DNA from: Trichosphaerium sp. ATCC 40318
Taxonomy: Eukaryota; Discosea; Flabellinia; Trichosidae
DNA length: 64,000 nt
Direction: 5' to 3'
Assembly: GCA_038496445.1 (NCBI GenBank)
Contig: JALMLS010000453.1
Location: 1-64,000, forward strand
This document shows positions 1-10,851 of this stretch, one piece after another. Numbering within the stretch: position 1 is the stretch's first letter; each line of letters opens with the position of its first letter. The translations under genes and the position numbers were made by a program. Below the pieces are notes generated by a model. It ran no database searches. It was not told the origin of the DNA and saw nothing but the letters and a program-made list of their open reading frames with translations.

Positions 1-340
1 AAGACGTATACCAGGTTCCAATTGTACGTCCGCCTTTTGCTTGATATCTCCAATTGCGGTCCCTGTCTAACCACGCTAGCATCCACTTCTGGCCGGGTTT
101 GATAAAGAGAGTGAAAGAGGCTACTTGGATATGCCCCAAATATTCCATCGGTATGAATTTGTCTCCAGGTTGGATTATCCACGATTCAACTGTGAAGGGA
201 CCTGAGGAGTGGAACATGTGGTCATATCTCTTTGCAGTGATATGGGTAGGCGCTGAATTTTCAGCGTAGGGAGTCCAGTACGCAGCATGTACTATGCCGA
301 AAATAACAAGGGATAGGAAGATAAAGCGAATTGTTGCCAT
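1..340 (-). CDS. Secreted protein, 3' end cut by window edge
   Basis: An open frame begins with ATG at 340-338 and runs without a stop off the left edge, giving 113 codons. The N-terminus MATIRFIFLSLVIFGIVHA is a typical signal peptide with a likely cleavage after HA. The mature part is rich in Trp, Tyr and Pro (it begins AYWTPYAENSAPTHIT) and shows no motif I recognise. No intron is visible in the part present. The product is probably exported or enters the endomembrane system. Function is unknown and the C-terminus is not in the window. Confidence 0.6.
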   Translation of the reverse strand, partial: MATIRFIFLSLVIFGIVHAAYWTPYAENSAPTHITAKRYDHMFHSSGPFTVESWIIQPGDKFIPMEYLGHIQVASFTLFIKPGQKWMLAWLDRDRNWRYQAKGGRTIGTWYTS

Positions 341-1085
341 CAAGTTACCTTAGGTTTTTTTGTCTTCCTGAATTCTTACGGAATTTTAAAAAAAGTGCAC
401 ATCTCAGTTTGTACATTAAACTTATTTAGGATCCTTAGATCAATGGATTTATGGGGTTGACGGAAGGGCCTATGTACATTTTTTTGCGTTCAACATTGAA
501 CTCCTGAAAGGAACCCCAAATTTTGGCTAAAACTTTCACATGAAACCAACCCATTTCAAATGTTTGTCAACTGCGGTATGTTCTACGCTGCTTGACACAG
601 AACCAAATTAGCCTTTACACCTTGTTAGATGTCGCGCACATTAGGCTTTCAGGGAGGCACATTATTTGTTGAATCACCAATACCGATAGAATAGAATATT
701 CAACAAAGTCTGGTACGGAGTAAAACGAAACAAGGGCAGATACTCTTCGCTATTTCCAAGTCATGTTTCATTTTGTCACTTTGTACAGTCATCAACTCAC
801 AAGACGTATATTTGTGGGAAGTCTGGCTTACAACACTAGGCGGTCAAGACGGTGCAACTTACATTCATCCTTTTTCTTTTTGCGAACAAAGATAAATATT
901 AAAAAGACTAGAATTATTTTTTAAGATGTGCAGGTTTATTAGTTACGTTTACAAAGAAGATAAGCTTCTATGGCGAGGTTATGGAAAGGTGAGGTGGTGG
1001 TAAAAGAGTAAACAGAGTGAGAGGTCAAGAGAGAAAGAAATAAGACAAGAGAGTGAGAACTCATCAGTTTTTATTTATTTGTTTT
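341..1085. other. Intergenic region
   Basis: No open frame with coding character is seen on either strand. It would hold the 5' flank of the leftward secreted-protein gene and the 3' flank of the leftward F-box/YwqK gene. Purine-rich (GA) stretches lie at about 1000-1060. Confidence 0.5.
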
Positions 1086-2914
1086 TCAGAAAAAGAACGG
1101 TTTAGCTTCAACTACTGAGTTAAATTGACTCTTTTCATCAATTTGTATTGGTGATGGAGTAAAAGTAAACTTAGATTTGAATTTTAAAGCACCGTCTTTA
1201 AAATCAACTTGATTTGTCACATTCCCTTTTACGTCATACTGTGTTTCAAATCCTTGTCTTAAACCACCTTTATATTCAACATCCATCTTCACACTTCCGT
1301 CAGGATAAAACTCCTTATAAACGCCACATCGTGCACCATCTTTCATAAAACATTCTGACAAAAGGATACCATAATCATCAACTGTTGACGCTTTACCATT
1401 CTCTTCCCATCAACATAATTAGTAATGTAATATGTTTTTCCCTCGTCTTTACTCACTTTTGAAGTGCCTACAGGCTTACCTTCCTTAAGCATACTTGAGT
1501 TAATCAAAGTACCATTTGGTAGCCATTTTTGATAAGGCCCATTTTTTTTCCCATTCTCAAAGGTTTTTTCCTTTAGGGAACCGTTTAAGTAGTATTTTGT
1601 TTCTTCTCCATGTTTGATTCCTTCATTATAGGTTGTGTCGATAAATAAATTACCAGTTGGAAACCATTGTCTGTAGCGACCAATAATTTTGTCACTTTTT
1701 CTTGTTGTGTCTACTTGCAATTTACCTGATGTGTCCCATTCTTTGTAACGGCCATCAAGAACACCTACATAAAATTCCGTTAAGCTACTGAATATATTTG
1801 TATTTGGAAAATAATCACGTGTTTTCAGATGAGCAAAACAACAAACAGTAGCTAAGAAACTACAACACAATTTCTAAAAACAAAGATAAAACTAGAAGCA
1901 TACCTTCTTTGTATTGATGATGAATAATCATCTGTCCTGTCTTTGACCATACTTTATAGTCTCCGTGTTTGAGGTTATGTTTATAATGAGATAGCAATTG
2001 GATTTGACCGTCCTGAAAAAACTGCTTTGCTTCTCCTTCTAAATGACCATCAATATAGTTTTTGTGTTCATCGATTGAGCCATTTAAGTGATACTTCTTA
2101 TGCTCTCCATTAGGTACTCCGTCTATATAATTATATTCACGGGATAACATCCCTGATACTTTGAAATAGTACTTTGAAGTTCCCTGAAGTAAACCTTCCT
2201 TGAACAGTTTTTCTGAAGTGAGTTGTCCCGTATCAAACCATGTCTTTTCAAGCCCATCCTTTTTGCCTTTCTTGTAGTGACACTCTACCTGGTTGACCGT
2301 TACTATGCCACGCTTTATGACATTGTATAACTTTATTACCATTAAAGGAACTATAAGTCATATGCCTCTTTAGTTTCCCATCTGAGTACCATTGCTTGAC
2401 ATCTGAAGGTTGTTTATGATATATAAGTGTATCATGTAGATATTTCTTACAGTCTTGCACAACACCATCTTTGTATTGACTTATACAAGACTTACCATTT
2501 AAAGGATACTCAAATTCTACTTGTTCTCCATGTTTAAGTCCGTTTTTGTAGTTCGCTTTAAAGGTAAGTTTGTCTGTTTTACCTGGGCTGTACCAAAGAG
2601 AATATTTTCGTAGTTCTCCTTCCAATTTACCATTCTCATAAGATGCTGTAATGCGAACTGCCTTATTATCATTTGTTTTGAAGATGAACGACCCATGTCG
2701 TTCCAAGTTGTTGTTAAAGCGAGATGTCACTGCTGTTTGATAGCATAATAATGGCCATACCTCTTGGACAGCATAGTCTATATTACGTATAGCGTAGTGT
2801 AGCTCAATAGGTAGATTGAGTAACGTCAACGAACTATTTTGGAAAAAGCCGTTAGAAACGTTATTTACGCTTTAAATTGAACCTTGTCGTTGACGCTGAG
2901 TCTTCGGAAGACAT
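1086..2914 (-). CDS. F-box-like protein with YwqK/MORN-like repeats, frame broken twice
   Basis: A first small exon at 2914-2883 (MSSEDSASTT) splices across a 49-nt intron (2834-2882) into an F-box-like segment (SSLTLLNLPIELHYAI, then WPLLC). About a dozen repeats of 20-23 residues follow, of the type W..NGKL....YK.G...G (YwqK / MORN-like). A normal intron lies at 1765-1903 and restores EGVLDGRYKEW. The frame changes at about 2286-2300 (after WHSNGQ) and about 1385-1400 (after YVDGKR) without GT-AG signals; reading resumes in another frame inside the next repeat. The gene is therefore either decaying or affected by sequence errors. The last exon ends VVEAKPFFF at 1086. Paralogue of the gene at 48223-49244. 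Such F-box proteins would be SCF ubiquitin-ligase adaptors with the repeats as ligand-binding part; that role is inferred. Confidence 0.6.
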
Positions 2915-4482
2915 TGAAGCAGTTTACGTTAAATAATATATCAATACCGTGTGGAGGTACGTCTCCAAAGTACCAAACAATTAGCGTGGTAAATATGTTG
3001 CGACACAACTGTTTCTGCGAAAAAAGCTGTTAACACTTAAACATAGTTAAGAGTGGGTGGAATTCTTCAAATTATTTTTTCCGCAGCTGTCATGGATGTT
3101 GTTGCTGTACGGATCATATTGTAACCGTGTTTAGTTTCAGAGTAGTCTATTACTCTGATTTTGATTGATTTTTGAAGATTGATTCTGTGTCAAACTCTGT
3201 GCTGTCTTAGCATGAATTCAACATTGTAGTTCATTGTTGTATTTTAAATCACGTGACTTGAAAAAAAAAAAGTTCTTGCTCTTTATGTCGAAGCACGTAA
3301 GCAATGCCTCAGTCCTTTTTTTGGAGTTAAACAAACCTGTATTTATTGAGTTAATACTGGTATCCCTGTCATACATCCTGCGGTTATGTATAGTTTGCAA
3401 CAACTAAGTTAGTGTTGCCCGCAAGTGCTACAAAATAGAAAAAGTTGTGATACCAAGTATAGACGTCTTAACATTGTCGCCACATTCTTCTGTTGGACAA
3501 CCGGTAAATAGAAAACTCAAGCATTGAAGCTATAAGGCGTAAAAAGTCCTTAAAGGATGCAGAACCTTTACGCAAACAACAGACCGCTATCTACTTTGAT
3601 GCTGAATGTACTCATAGACCTTTGCAAAGAACTATTCTATAGTTTTACTTAGTTTCTGAAGCTCACATTCAACGATTCATACCACATTGGTTCCTGCTAG
3701 CTAACTTGGGTTCGTTTCCTTTCATCATCAGCTTGTATCTACATTTTAATATCTCTCGCCTACAGCCAATCTACTATTTGGTACTCACATGACCCCTTTC
3801 AACATTTAGCTCTTAACAACCGCCTCCCTTTGTCCGCACTAATATGTCTATCCCGAATGTAGGTTTAATGGCAAAGAACTTGATTAGGTATGTGTAAATC
3901 TCCGTGTTACAACACATTCTCCAATGGCCACATAGTGCTGTGCTATTGATCCTCACGAGAATAAACATGAACCTAGAAAATCGAATTAAAGAAATAATTG
4001 TTTAGTGCAGCTTTACGCTTACATCACGTGCTCAACTCAATTGGCAGGTTGTTTTATCTGAAACCTACAGATAATACGTGGCCGTTTCACAATCAGAAGC
4101 TAGCACCTGTGTAAATTGCTACTTCATAATCTCCAGCGGTGGCTCTACAAAGATGTAAATCCTCCCCTCTTTTTTGGGGTTCGTAGTTTAAAGTGGTTTC
4201 AGCTTACAAATAAAAAAGCGAGAAATCTGGTGAAAGTGATAAAATCATATGTAGTATATCAATGGGCTCTAAAGACAATTTCTAGGGTCGTGTCTGACCC
4301 AAGTCGCCAAAAACTAGGCACGTGCGGGGAAAATATGTGAACTTGCGATGACTAGGAACTAATATGGAGATTCACAATGGTCATTTACAACTGACTTTTT
4401 TAACCTGGTTTTTACGAAATTAACACCTCACGTTGTAATCATTGAGTCTGTCAAGGAAGCTTTTCCGTTCTATGTAACACCA
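2915..4482. other. Long intergenic region
   Basis: About 1.6 kb with only short, low-complexity frames. CACGTG occurs near 3250 and 4025. No spliceable exon chain was found, so I see no gene here. Confidence 0.5.
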
Positions 4483-5057
4483 ATGTATCACTTATCACTA
4501 CTACTTTCCCTACTTTTTGCTATGATAGTCATTTCCGTTGTATTCTTTAGTATGGTAACAAAAGCAACCGTAAAAAGGAGTTAACGTTGAATTTACTCTT
4601 TACATAGTGCCAAGAAACTAGTAATCCTTGTATAGATGACTGTCTGGCTATCCTTGATTCTGGAACTGTTGGTGCTCAAAGAAAAACATTTCGCAGCGTG
4701 TGCTTTGTTGCTTGTAGCCAAGACGAAACAGATAAGCCTACAGATACACCAAGTGATCAACCAAACAATGTGGGAGAATCCGAAGACCCAGATATCAGCT
4801 GTTTCGTCAGATGCCGACACACGTTCCAAACGTGTTTCGCATCAACTACCGACAATGAAAGAAAACAATGTTTACACGATTTCAAAGGTTGCGAGCAAGA
4901 CTGTGACTCACAATCGACACCATATCATACTTCAGACCCTTCATTCAAACAAGCTTGTACTGGAGAGCACAGAGATTGTAGCGGAGATATTCAAGAATGC
5001 AAGGACACCCTGCAAATATGTCATACAGATCAGCGGGATGAAATCTCAGCCAACTAA
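4483..5057 (+). CDS. Small secreted cysteine-rich protein
   Basis: Two exons, 4483-4554 and 4608-5057, flank a 53-nt intron (gtaaca...tacatag). The product is 173 residues. Exon 1 encodes a signal sequence (MYHLSLLLSLLFAMIVIS). The mature protein is acidic and cysteine-rich, with pairs such as NPCIDDCL, CFVAC, CFVRC, CEQDC and ECKDTLQIC that suggest a disulfide-stabilised helical fold with spaced CxxxC units. A Pro/Thr/Asp linker (TDKPTDTPSDQP) separates the first cysteine cluster from the rest. The start was chosen because the downstream exon has no ATG before its first cysteines and the acceptor joins in phase 0. Extracellular or vesicular role likely; family not recognised. Confidence 0.7.
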
Positions 5058-5273
5058 AGAACATCTGTGAAATGATCGTGGGTTTAATTATTTGTTTTTG
5101 CAAAATAAACATGCTAAATTTATAGCCCTTCCTAGTCAATGAATTAAGAGATGATCAGTAACTACGTTTGTTCATAATATTATAAAACAACCAGTACTTT
5201 CCAATTTCTTCCGTTAAAATATGCGAAAATTCGCTACAATTGTTTTTCCGTATTTGCTCAAAGGTACAGTACG

Positions 5274-7356
5274 ATGGGCAACAGCTTTCCGAAAACCCCT
5301 TTTCATGCTAAGAGTGCGGCAGCTGAGGTAACTGCATACTATAAAACTGATTTAAAAGGGAAAACAGTTGTGATTACAGGTAAACAAACGAGTATGCCGT
5401 ATATGTTCTAACCAGTACGATTAGGAGCAAATGGAGGAATTGGTTTGTAAACGTAGTACAACAAGCGCTAACTACAAGATAGGTCTGGAAACCGCCCGCG
5501 CAATGGCTCTTTGTGGCGCAACAACGGTTCTTGCGTGTCGTAATCTCCAAAAAGCTGCTGACGCCACTGAAAGCATAAAACAGAGTCTCACAGATGCAGG
5601 AATATCTGTAGATACTGTACTAACGAAATCTGTAAGTCTAAACTTGTTCTGGACATTTAAACTATCAAGTAACCTATGTGTAGTTGGATTTGGGATCTCT
5701 ACAGTCCGTGCGCGACTTTGTTAGCGACCTAGATGTAGAAAAGATAGACATTCTTGTATTGAACGCTGGTACACTTTCCGGCCTGATTTAACGCCTCCAG
5801 GCATAGTATTAATATCCAGTATAGCCATTTTATATACACCAGAAAGAGAAGAAACACAGGACGGATTTGAATCCTTGATTGGTGTCAACCACTTTGGGCA
5901 TTTGTACGATCTTTATGTACATTCATTATTATTTGCCTGCTTGCTATGAACGACGCAAACACTGTTTGTTTAATCATGGCACTAAGCACATGCAATTGTG
6001 CCTTCCTTGGAGGCCACTACACGTATTATTAAGCCACGAAGTTGAGATCTTTTTTTTTTTTTATGAAGTTTATTTATTTTGTCATTTTGCTATTCTTACT
6101 TACGTATTATGTATTGCCTATGTTTCACCATTCTATAATAGTTTTGTTTGTAAAATTCTAGACATTTTTTTTGGGTGCTACACTCCTTGTAGAGCATTTC
6201 TACGGACCAAGCAACATTTTTTTGATGATCTTAACTTGCTTTATCTAATTATTTGTTTTAGTTTACTGACGCATCTCCTTATGCCTAAAATAAAGAAGGC
6301 TGGAAAGGCTCGCATAGTTGTTGTTAGCTCAGAAGCGTACAAATTTGGCGAACGTAAGTGTGAATTCTATACAATTTTTTTATTGTTGCTAATTGTTGTT
6401 TTTTTGAAGTTGATCTTGAAGACCTCCACTGGAAGAATCGTAAATTTAAAGTACGTAATTAACATTGTAAGTAATAGGATCCTCTAACGTTAACCTAGAA
6501 CTTTGGTAGCTACGGGCAAAGCAAACTAGCCAACATTTACTTCACAAGTACGTTTTTTTTTTTCTCTTTTCTGATTTCTTTCTTACTTTTCTTAGAGGAA
6601 CTAAACAAGCGTCTTGCTGATGAAGGTTGCGATATTACTGTTAACGCATTACACCCAGGTATTTTATTGACCATATAGCTTTTACGAACTCTTTCGTCTT
6701 AGGTGCTACATGGACTCCAGGATTTGAAGAGGCTATAACCACTGTTTCAAAGCTTACTCGGATGTTCAAGGGTTTTTTGAAGAACTCGGAACAAGTACTT
6801 TTCTAAACACTTAATCATTGTATTAACGAACAAAAAAGGGAGCTTCAACAACTGTGTATGTTGCTTTAAGCCCAGATTTGGAAGGTGTAGGAGGAAGATA
6901 CTTTATGGATTGCAGAGCACGTTTTTTTTTGTTTTTTATCTTACCACAACATTACTGATTAGTTATTAGGAGTGCGGGCTCAAGGCTTTTGCTTGTGATA
7001 TGGATATAGCAAAGAAATTGTATGATCACACGCTTAATGTTCTTGGTTTAAACGAAGAAACAGAAGACATAGCAGATAGTGATACTGAACCACCTAAAGA
7101 AGCAACAACATCAGATGACACGCCTGTTGATGAACAAGTTAAAGACGAGGAACCTCTTAAAGAAGAAACAACATCAAATGACACGCCCGTTGATGAACAA
7201 GTTAAAGACGAGGAACCTCCTAAAGAAGAAACAACATCGGATGATCAAGTTGATGAACCTGAACTACCTATACAAGATACAATACCAGGTGATATATCTA
7301 TTGATGTTGCTGATATTACAGAGCAAGATGAAAGTGATACTAGCGCAACAGAGTGA
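5274..7356 (+). CDS. Short-chain dehydrogenase/reductase with acidic repeat tail
   Basis: Twelve exons: 5274-5379, 5425-5442, 5483-5631, 5684-5768, 5825-5903, 6262-6353, 6410-6450, 6499-6547, 6596-6658, 6703-6794, 6839-6916 and 6970-7356. All joins keep phase. The protein is a classical SDR of the retinol-dehydrogenase/WWOX type: Rossmann motif TGANGGIG, LDLGSLQSVRDF, GVNHFGHF, VVVSSEAYKF and catalytic YGQSK. It would reduce or oxidise a lipid alcohol or carbonyl with NAD(P)H. The N-terminus MGNSF could be myristoylated. The usual NAG motif reads NAA across a splice junction. The last intron (6917-6969) starts with GC, not GT; the conserved YFMDCR|ECGLKA context supports this. After the enzyme part there is an acidic tail of about 90 residues, built from a 63-nt tandem repeat, which is unusual for the family. 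Confidence 0.88.
7087..7257 (+). repeat. 63-nt tandem repeat in SDR tail (about 2.6 copies)
   Basis: Unit 1 is 7087-7149 and unit 2 is 7150-7212, nearly identical. A third, shorter copy follows that has lost the TPV triplets. The encoded unit begins EPPKEETTSDD and ends DEQVKDE. It is in frame and acidic, so probably disordered. Confidence 0.85.
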
Positions 7357-7954
7357 CTCTAAATACTCATTATCATTGAAATAAAAACAAAGTTGGCATT
7401 GACTTGGGTTAGTGAAGCATGTAACCAACACAGCTATTCGTCATGGTTAAATCTTACAGTGTTAAATAAGCGGAATTTGCACCCAAAACGATGTTCAGCA
7501 ACTATTCAGAGATTATCTAAGCATTCCACATAGGCTTAATGGCTTTTGAATCACTTGTTTAGCGCTTTTTTTTACACGAAACACATCTGTGGTTGCAACA
7601 CGTGTGGAGAACACTTCCAAAACACGGAAATCACAAAAGTGTTTCCAACGCCAAACGAAAAAAAGTGACCAAAAGCGAACGGAGTCCTCTAAAAACGAAA
7701 GAAAACAGCATTTTTGGGTACTTGTTAGCAGAATGTTCCGTTAAAAGGGAAAAAATTTGCCAAATTTGCTTTTTCTTATTTCCAGTAGTATCCAACAAGA
7801 AGGTGAGGAGACAAAGTACAATATGGAGTATTTGTTCATAAAAAGTAACTTAAAGTTTAAATTAAGTTATTCATCCTTATTTAGGTGCATCTGTCTTGTT
7901 TAGGAAGCAAGCTCTTCTTAATTAAAAACTACTACTCAGACGCTCCACTACAGC
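7357..7954. other. Intergenic region
   Basis: An AATAAA signal lies just after the SDR stop (about 7379). The 249-nt frame at 7593-7841 is Lys/Arg-rich with no family features and no signal of selection, so I did not call it. Confidence 0.45.
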
Positions 7955-8239
7955 ATGTTTAGCTCTTCAACGTTAACTATAATCGTCCTTGTTAGTTTAT
8001 GCGCTATTGTGTTAGCACAACGCGACCACTGGACGCGCAAGGCTGCGTGCAACCGCTATCGTTACTTACCAAACTGCCACGGCCTACGGGATACACCTCG
8101 CCGTACCACCTCTAGACATTCCTCTAGAAGCCAACAAAGAGATGCTTGCGCTGTATGTCGTGACAATTACCGCCAGTGCACCCTGTACAACTCTGACTAT
8201 AGATGTGGAAAAATGAATTCTTGCATTCACCGGTGTTAA
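7955..8239 (+). CDS. Small secreted cysteine-rich peptide
   Basis: Single exon, 94 residues. The N-terminus MFSSSTLTIIVLVSLCAIVLA is a clear signal peptide. The mature part is basic, with an Arg/Ser-rich linker (RRTTSRHSSRSQQR) between two cysteine clusters: AACNRYRYLPNC, then CAVCRDNYRQC with CGKMNSCIHRC at the very C-terminus. The pattern suggests a small disulfide-knotted extracellular peptide. An AATAAA-like signal follows the stop. Similar in style but not in sequence to the product of 4483-5057. Family not recognised. Confidence 0.7.
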   Translation: MFSSSTLTIIVLVSLCAIVLAQRDHWTRKAACNRYRYLPNCHGLRDTPRRTTSRHSSRSQQRDACAVCRDNYRQCTLYNSDYRCGKMNSCIHRC

Positions 8240-8436
8240 TCGTGTAGTATAAATAAACTTGTTTATTTCATTTTGTATCATTCTTGCTACAATTAGCTGA
8301 AGATTTATCTACTCAAGCCAAACCCTAAAGTTTTTCGACTTCCCCTCAAAAACAAAAGACTGAAATTAGGACCAGTTCTCCAAAACGTTTAAGGATATCG
8401 TTTATTTACGAAGAGAACAAGAAAACAAAGTACAGT

Positions 8437-9255
8437 TTATCTTAAACAAAGAATTTGGAGAAGAGTGTCTCCAGCAGAAACATTATTTTCTTTCATTGTC
8501 TTCTCGTTCACTAGCTTGACATCCTTACAATACAATGAAAGTTGGGTAGTGGGTATGCCTTCGGAGTCGTTAATTTTAACGAGTAGGACATCAAGGGCGT
8601 CATCGGCAACGTAAGGGTAAAAAGAAGTACTGAAAGTTAGAGTCTCGATGCGAATATAATTTGGAGGCGTGAGTCCTAAATCTTGCAAAAGTTCAGGGTC
8701 CGTAGTGTCTTTGAATTCTTTTACAAAGTCATCAATACTCATCCCAGTTATATCTTTACCGCCAGCAATAAAACTGAGAAGTTGAGATCCACTGGCATCC
8801 AAGGAATCGGCTTTTCCACTATTTGCAACTTTGTAGAATATTTGAAGACGTGTCGATAAATCACGTGATTTTGCTAAATCGCACATGTGAACGAATTCAC
8901 CCAAATCAACAAAACCGTTTTCATCATCATCTAAAGCCTTGAATATCTGTGCAATATCTCCAAGCTTCTTTCTCTTCAAAGTGCGTTTTAACCTGAGAAA
9001 AGGCATAATACCGATTATATTATCTAGGCTTATTTTTTTTCTTCCTCTTTCGCTACCAATAGTATATTCGTTCTGATCTACTAGTTTTCCGAGAGTTTCG
9101 CATGTCAAAACGGCTATTTTGCCTTTCTTCTTACTATGATCTGCAAAAGTAGCTTTAAGAGACTCTACTTCTCCCAGATTAAGGTTTTCTACGTCTAGAC
9201 TTGATAAAGAAGCGTTCTCGCTTGCTTGTACTTTGCCGCCTTGCTTGTTGCCCAT
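8437..9255 (-). CDS. EF-hand protein with C-terminal ubiquitin-like domain
   Basis: Intronless, 272 residues. The start MGNKQGG fits N-myristoylation. Residues 80-190 resemble calcineurin-B-type EF-hand proteins, with one canonical calcium loop at 109-120 (DDDENGFVDLGE, all six ligand positions present); other hands are degenerate. Residues about 214-272 align without gaps to ubiquitin from its second strand to Arg74: KINDSEGIP matches the KIQDKEGIP helix end, then L..Y..D.KL, T.KE.NV, and a terminal TLLQILCLR. The C-terminal Gly-Gly is absent and the Lys48 position is Val, so it is a folded UBL domain rather than a conjugatable ubiquitin. A membrane-tethered calcium sensor that docks on ubiquitin-binding partners is my inference. 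Confidence 0.85.
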   Translation of the reverse strand: MGNKQGGKVQASENASLSSLDVENLNLGEVESLKATFADHSKKKGKIAVLTCETLGKLVDQNEYTIGSERGRKKISLDNIIGIMPFLRLKRTLKRKKLGDIAQIFKALDDDENGFVDLGEFVHMCDLAKSRDLSTRLQIFYKVANSGKADSLDASGSQLLSFIAGGKDITGMSIDDFVKEFKDTTDPELLQDLGLTPPNYIRIETLTFSTSFYPYVADDALDVLLVKINDSEGIPTTQLSLYCKDVKLVNEKTMKENNVSAGDTLLQILCLR

Positions 9256-10068
9256 TGTTGGTTAGATATATTTAAATGGAAAGCGAGTCAGCAGTACGTC
9301 AAAAAATGCTCGAGTTTTCTCAAACTTGGAACTATTTCGGGTTTCGTATACATGTCAAGTCGGGCAAATCTCTTTAAGAACAGGCAGAGCGCTTACTCTT
9401 ACTTTATTATTCAAGTCAGGGTAAACCCGGAAAATTACCAATTCGAATTTTTGGGAACTTCTTGTTAATTTGCGAAAGGTGGGTAAGGAGCCGAGAAAGA
9501 CCCAACAAATGTCTTCATCTGAAAAAAGTCAAAAAATGTAAAAAAACTGTTTTGGAGACTAATCACGTGTGGTGAAAACGTAGCTGATGTTGTTGAGAGG
9601 CTACTGGTCTGTAAAATAACATAAAGAATGATTTCTCATAAAAGATGTCAAACAACATTTGTTAAGTGCAAAACAATACTTGCTGGCTAATCAATGTGTA
9701 GATAACGTACACCAGATGTTGAAAATTTACTACATGACCTTCACAAAGACTAGATGTTTGAAGATTCAAAGAATATTTGGCAAAGGTCAAAATTGTGCGG
9801 AGTTTTAAACCCATTTGATAAGAAAAATTGTATGCCAACGGTTGGAAGTTCAAGAAATACTGCTAGGGTATCTGAGACCTTTAAGATTCATTTCCTTTTC
9901 TCTCTGTTAAACCATGAAAGGTATTACAAAAAATAAGTGTTCAAGACTTTCTCTTCCCACACTGTTGTACAAGTTGAGGTATATTACGTTTCCGCATAGA
10001 TAGTTTTGTGGCAATCGCTAGGTTAATTCTATGGCTAGTTTTGTTTGATCAAATAGTGAAATTGTACA
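9256..10068. other. Intergenic region upstream of the LRR gene
   Basis: I looked here for an F-box exon belonging to the downstream LRR gene and found none. Frames are short. CACGTG occurs near 9564. Confidence 0.45.
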
Positions 10069-10851
10069 GGTTGCAAAAACGGGGTATTCGGTTGTGTATT
10101 TATGAACATACACTTGAGTGGTTGTAGTCGTATTACAGATGAGGGTATTGAAGCCTTGGCTGGCGTACATACAATCAATTTGAGTCATTGCAAGGGAATA
10201 ACAAACCATGGTGTTACAGCTTTATCTGGCGCTCATACTATTAACTTAGCAGATACACTAGTGTCTGACAAAGGTATATGTGAACTGAATGGAGTCCACA
10301 GCATTGATTTATCAGATACAAACGTTTCAGGATCCGGGTTTAAGGCACTGGTTGGCATACACACTATCAAATTATGTCATTGCAGTAGTTTAAGAGATTC
10401 AGGTATCAATGCATTGATGGGCATACATACAATCAATTTAGACTATTGCAAAACAATTACCAATGAAGGTATAAAGCCATTGAGTGGTGTGTATAGAATT
10501 AAGCTAGCAGGAACACGTGTCACAGATGAAGGGCTTATCGCTTTGGCTGGTGTGTATTCTATTAAATTGAGAGACTGCAAATTAATAACAGACTATGGTA
10601 TCAAAGCCTTGTCTGGTGTAAAGGACATTAATTTGTCTGGAACAAATGTAACAGATGAAGGATTAAAGGCGCTTGTTGGTGTACACAAGATTGATGTATC
10701 GTACACAATGGTTACAGATGAGGGTATAAAGGTATTGATTGGAGTACATACTCTTAAAGTAATAGATTGCTATGGAATAACTAACAAATGCATTGAGGCA
10801 TTGGGAGTGCATAAAGTTTATCATAGTATTCTTGACAAATTCAAGCTATAG
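10069..10851 (+). CDS. LRR protein of the GVHTI family, no F-box found
   Basis: An open frame with about ten leucine-rich repeats of 21-22 residues. They follow the cysteine-containing type (GVHTINLSHCKGITNHG) or the Thr type (LSGTNVTDEGLKAL), as in AMN1/Skp2-like F-box LRR proteins. The first ATG is at 10102, but the frame is open from a possible acceptor (gtacag, ending at 10068) and the upstream residues already look like half a repeat. An upstream exon therefore existed or exists. Other members of the family here have an F-box just before the repeats; none is seen. The end (IEALGVHKVYHS) is a shortened repeat. Could be a truncated copy. Confidence 0.65.
   Translation, partial: GCKNGVFGCVFMNIHLSGCSRITDEGIEALAGVHTINLSHCKGITNHGVTALSGAHTINLADTLVSDKGICELNGVHSIDLSDTNVSGSGFKALVGIHTIKLCHCSSLRDSGINALMGIHTINLDYCKTITNEGIKPLSGVYRIKLAGTRVTDEGLIALAGVYSIKLRDCKLITDYGIKALSGVKDINLSGTNVTDEGLKALVGVHKIDVSYTMVTDEGIKVLIGVHTLKVIDCYGITNKCIEALGVHKVYHSILDKFKL

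Noticed and set aside
1086-2914. Interpreting the YwqK/MORN and F-box/LRR genes as giant-virus insertions
   Set aside because: Viruses with such genes exist, but these copies have spliceosomal introns and sit among ordinary eukaryotic genes; no viral core gene is present.
3218-4340. Short frames at 3218-3403 and 4116-4340
   Set aside because: Low complexity, no splice partners, no motif; treated as intergenic noise.
4636-5070. 144-codon frame overlapping the Cys-rich secreted protein
   Set aside because: It is the shifted reading of the two-exon gene, which has a signal peptide and regular cysteine spacing.
5879-6487. A 202-codon frame on + spanning the SDR gene
   Set aside because: It covers the 358-nt SDR intron (5904-6261) and flanking exons in another frame; content is Phe/Tyr/Leu-rich as expected of T-rich intron sequence, and the SDR exons splice in phase around it.
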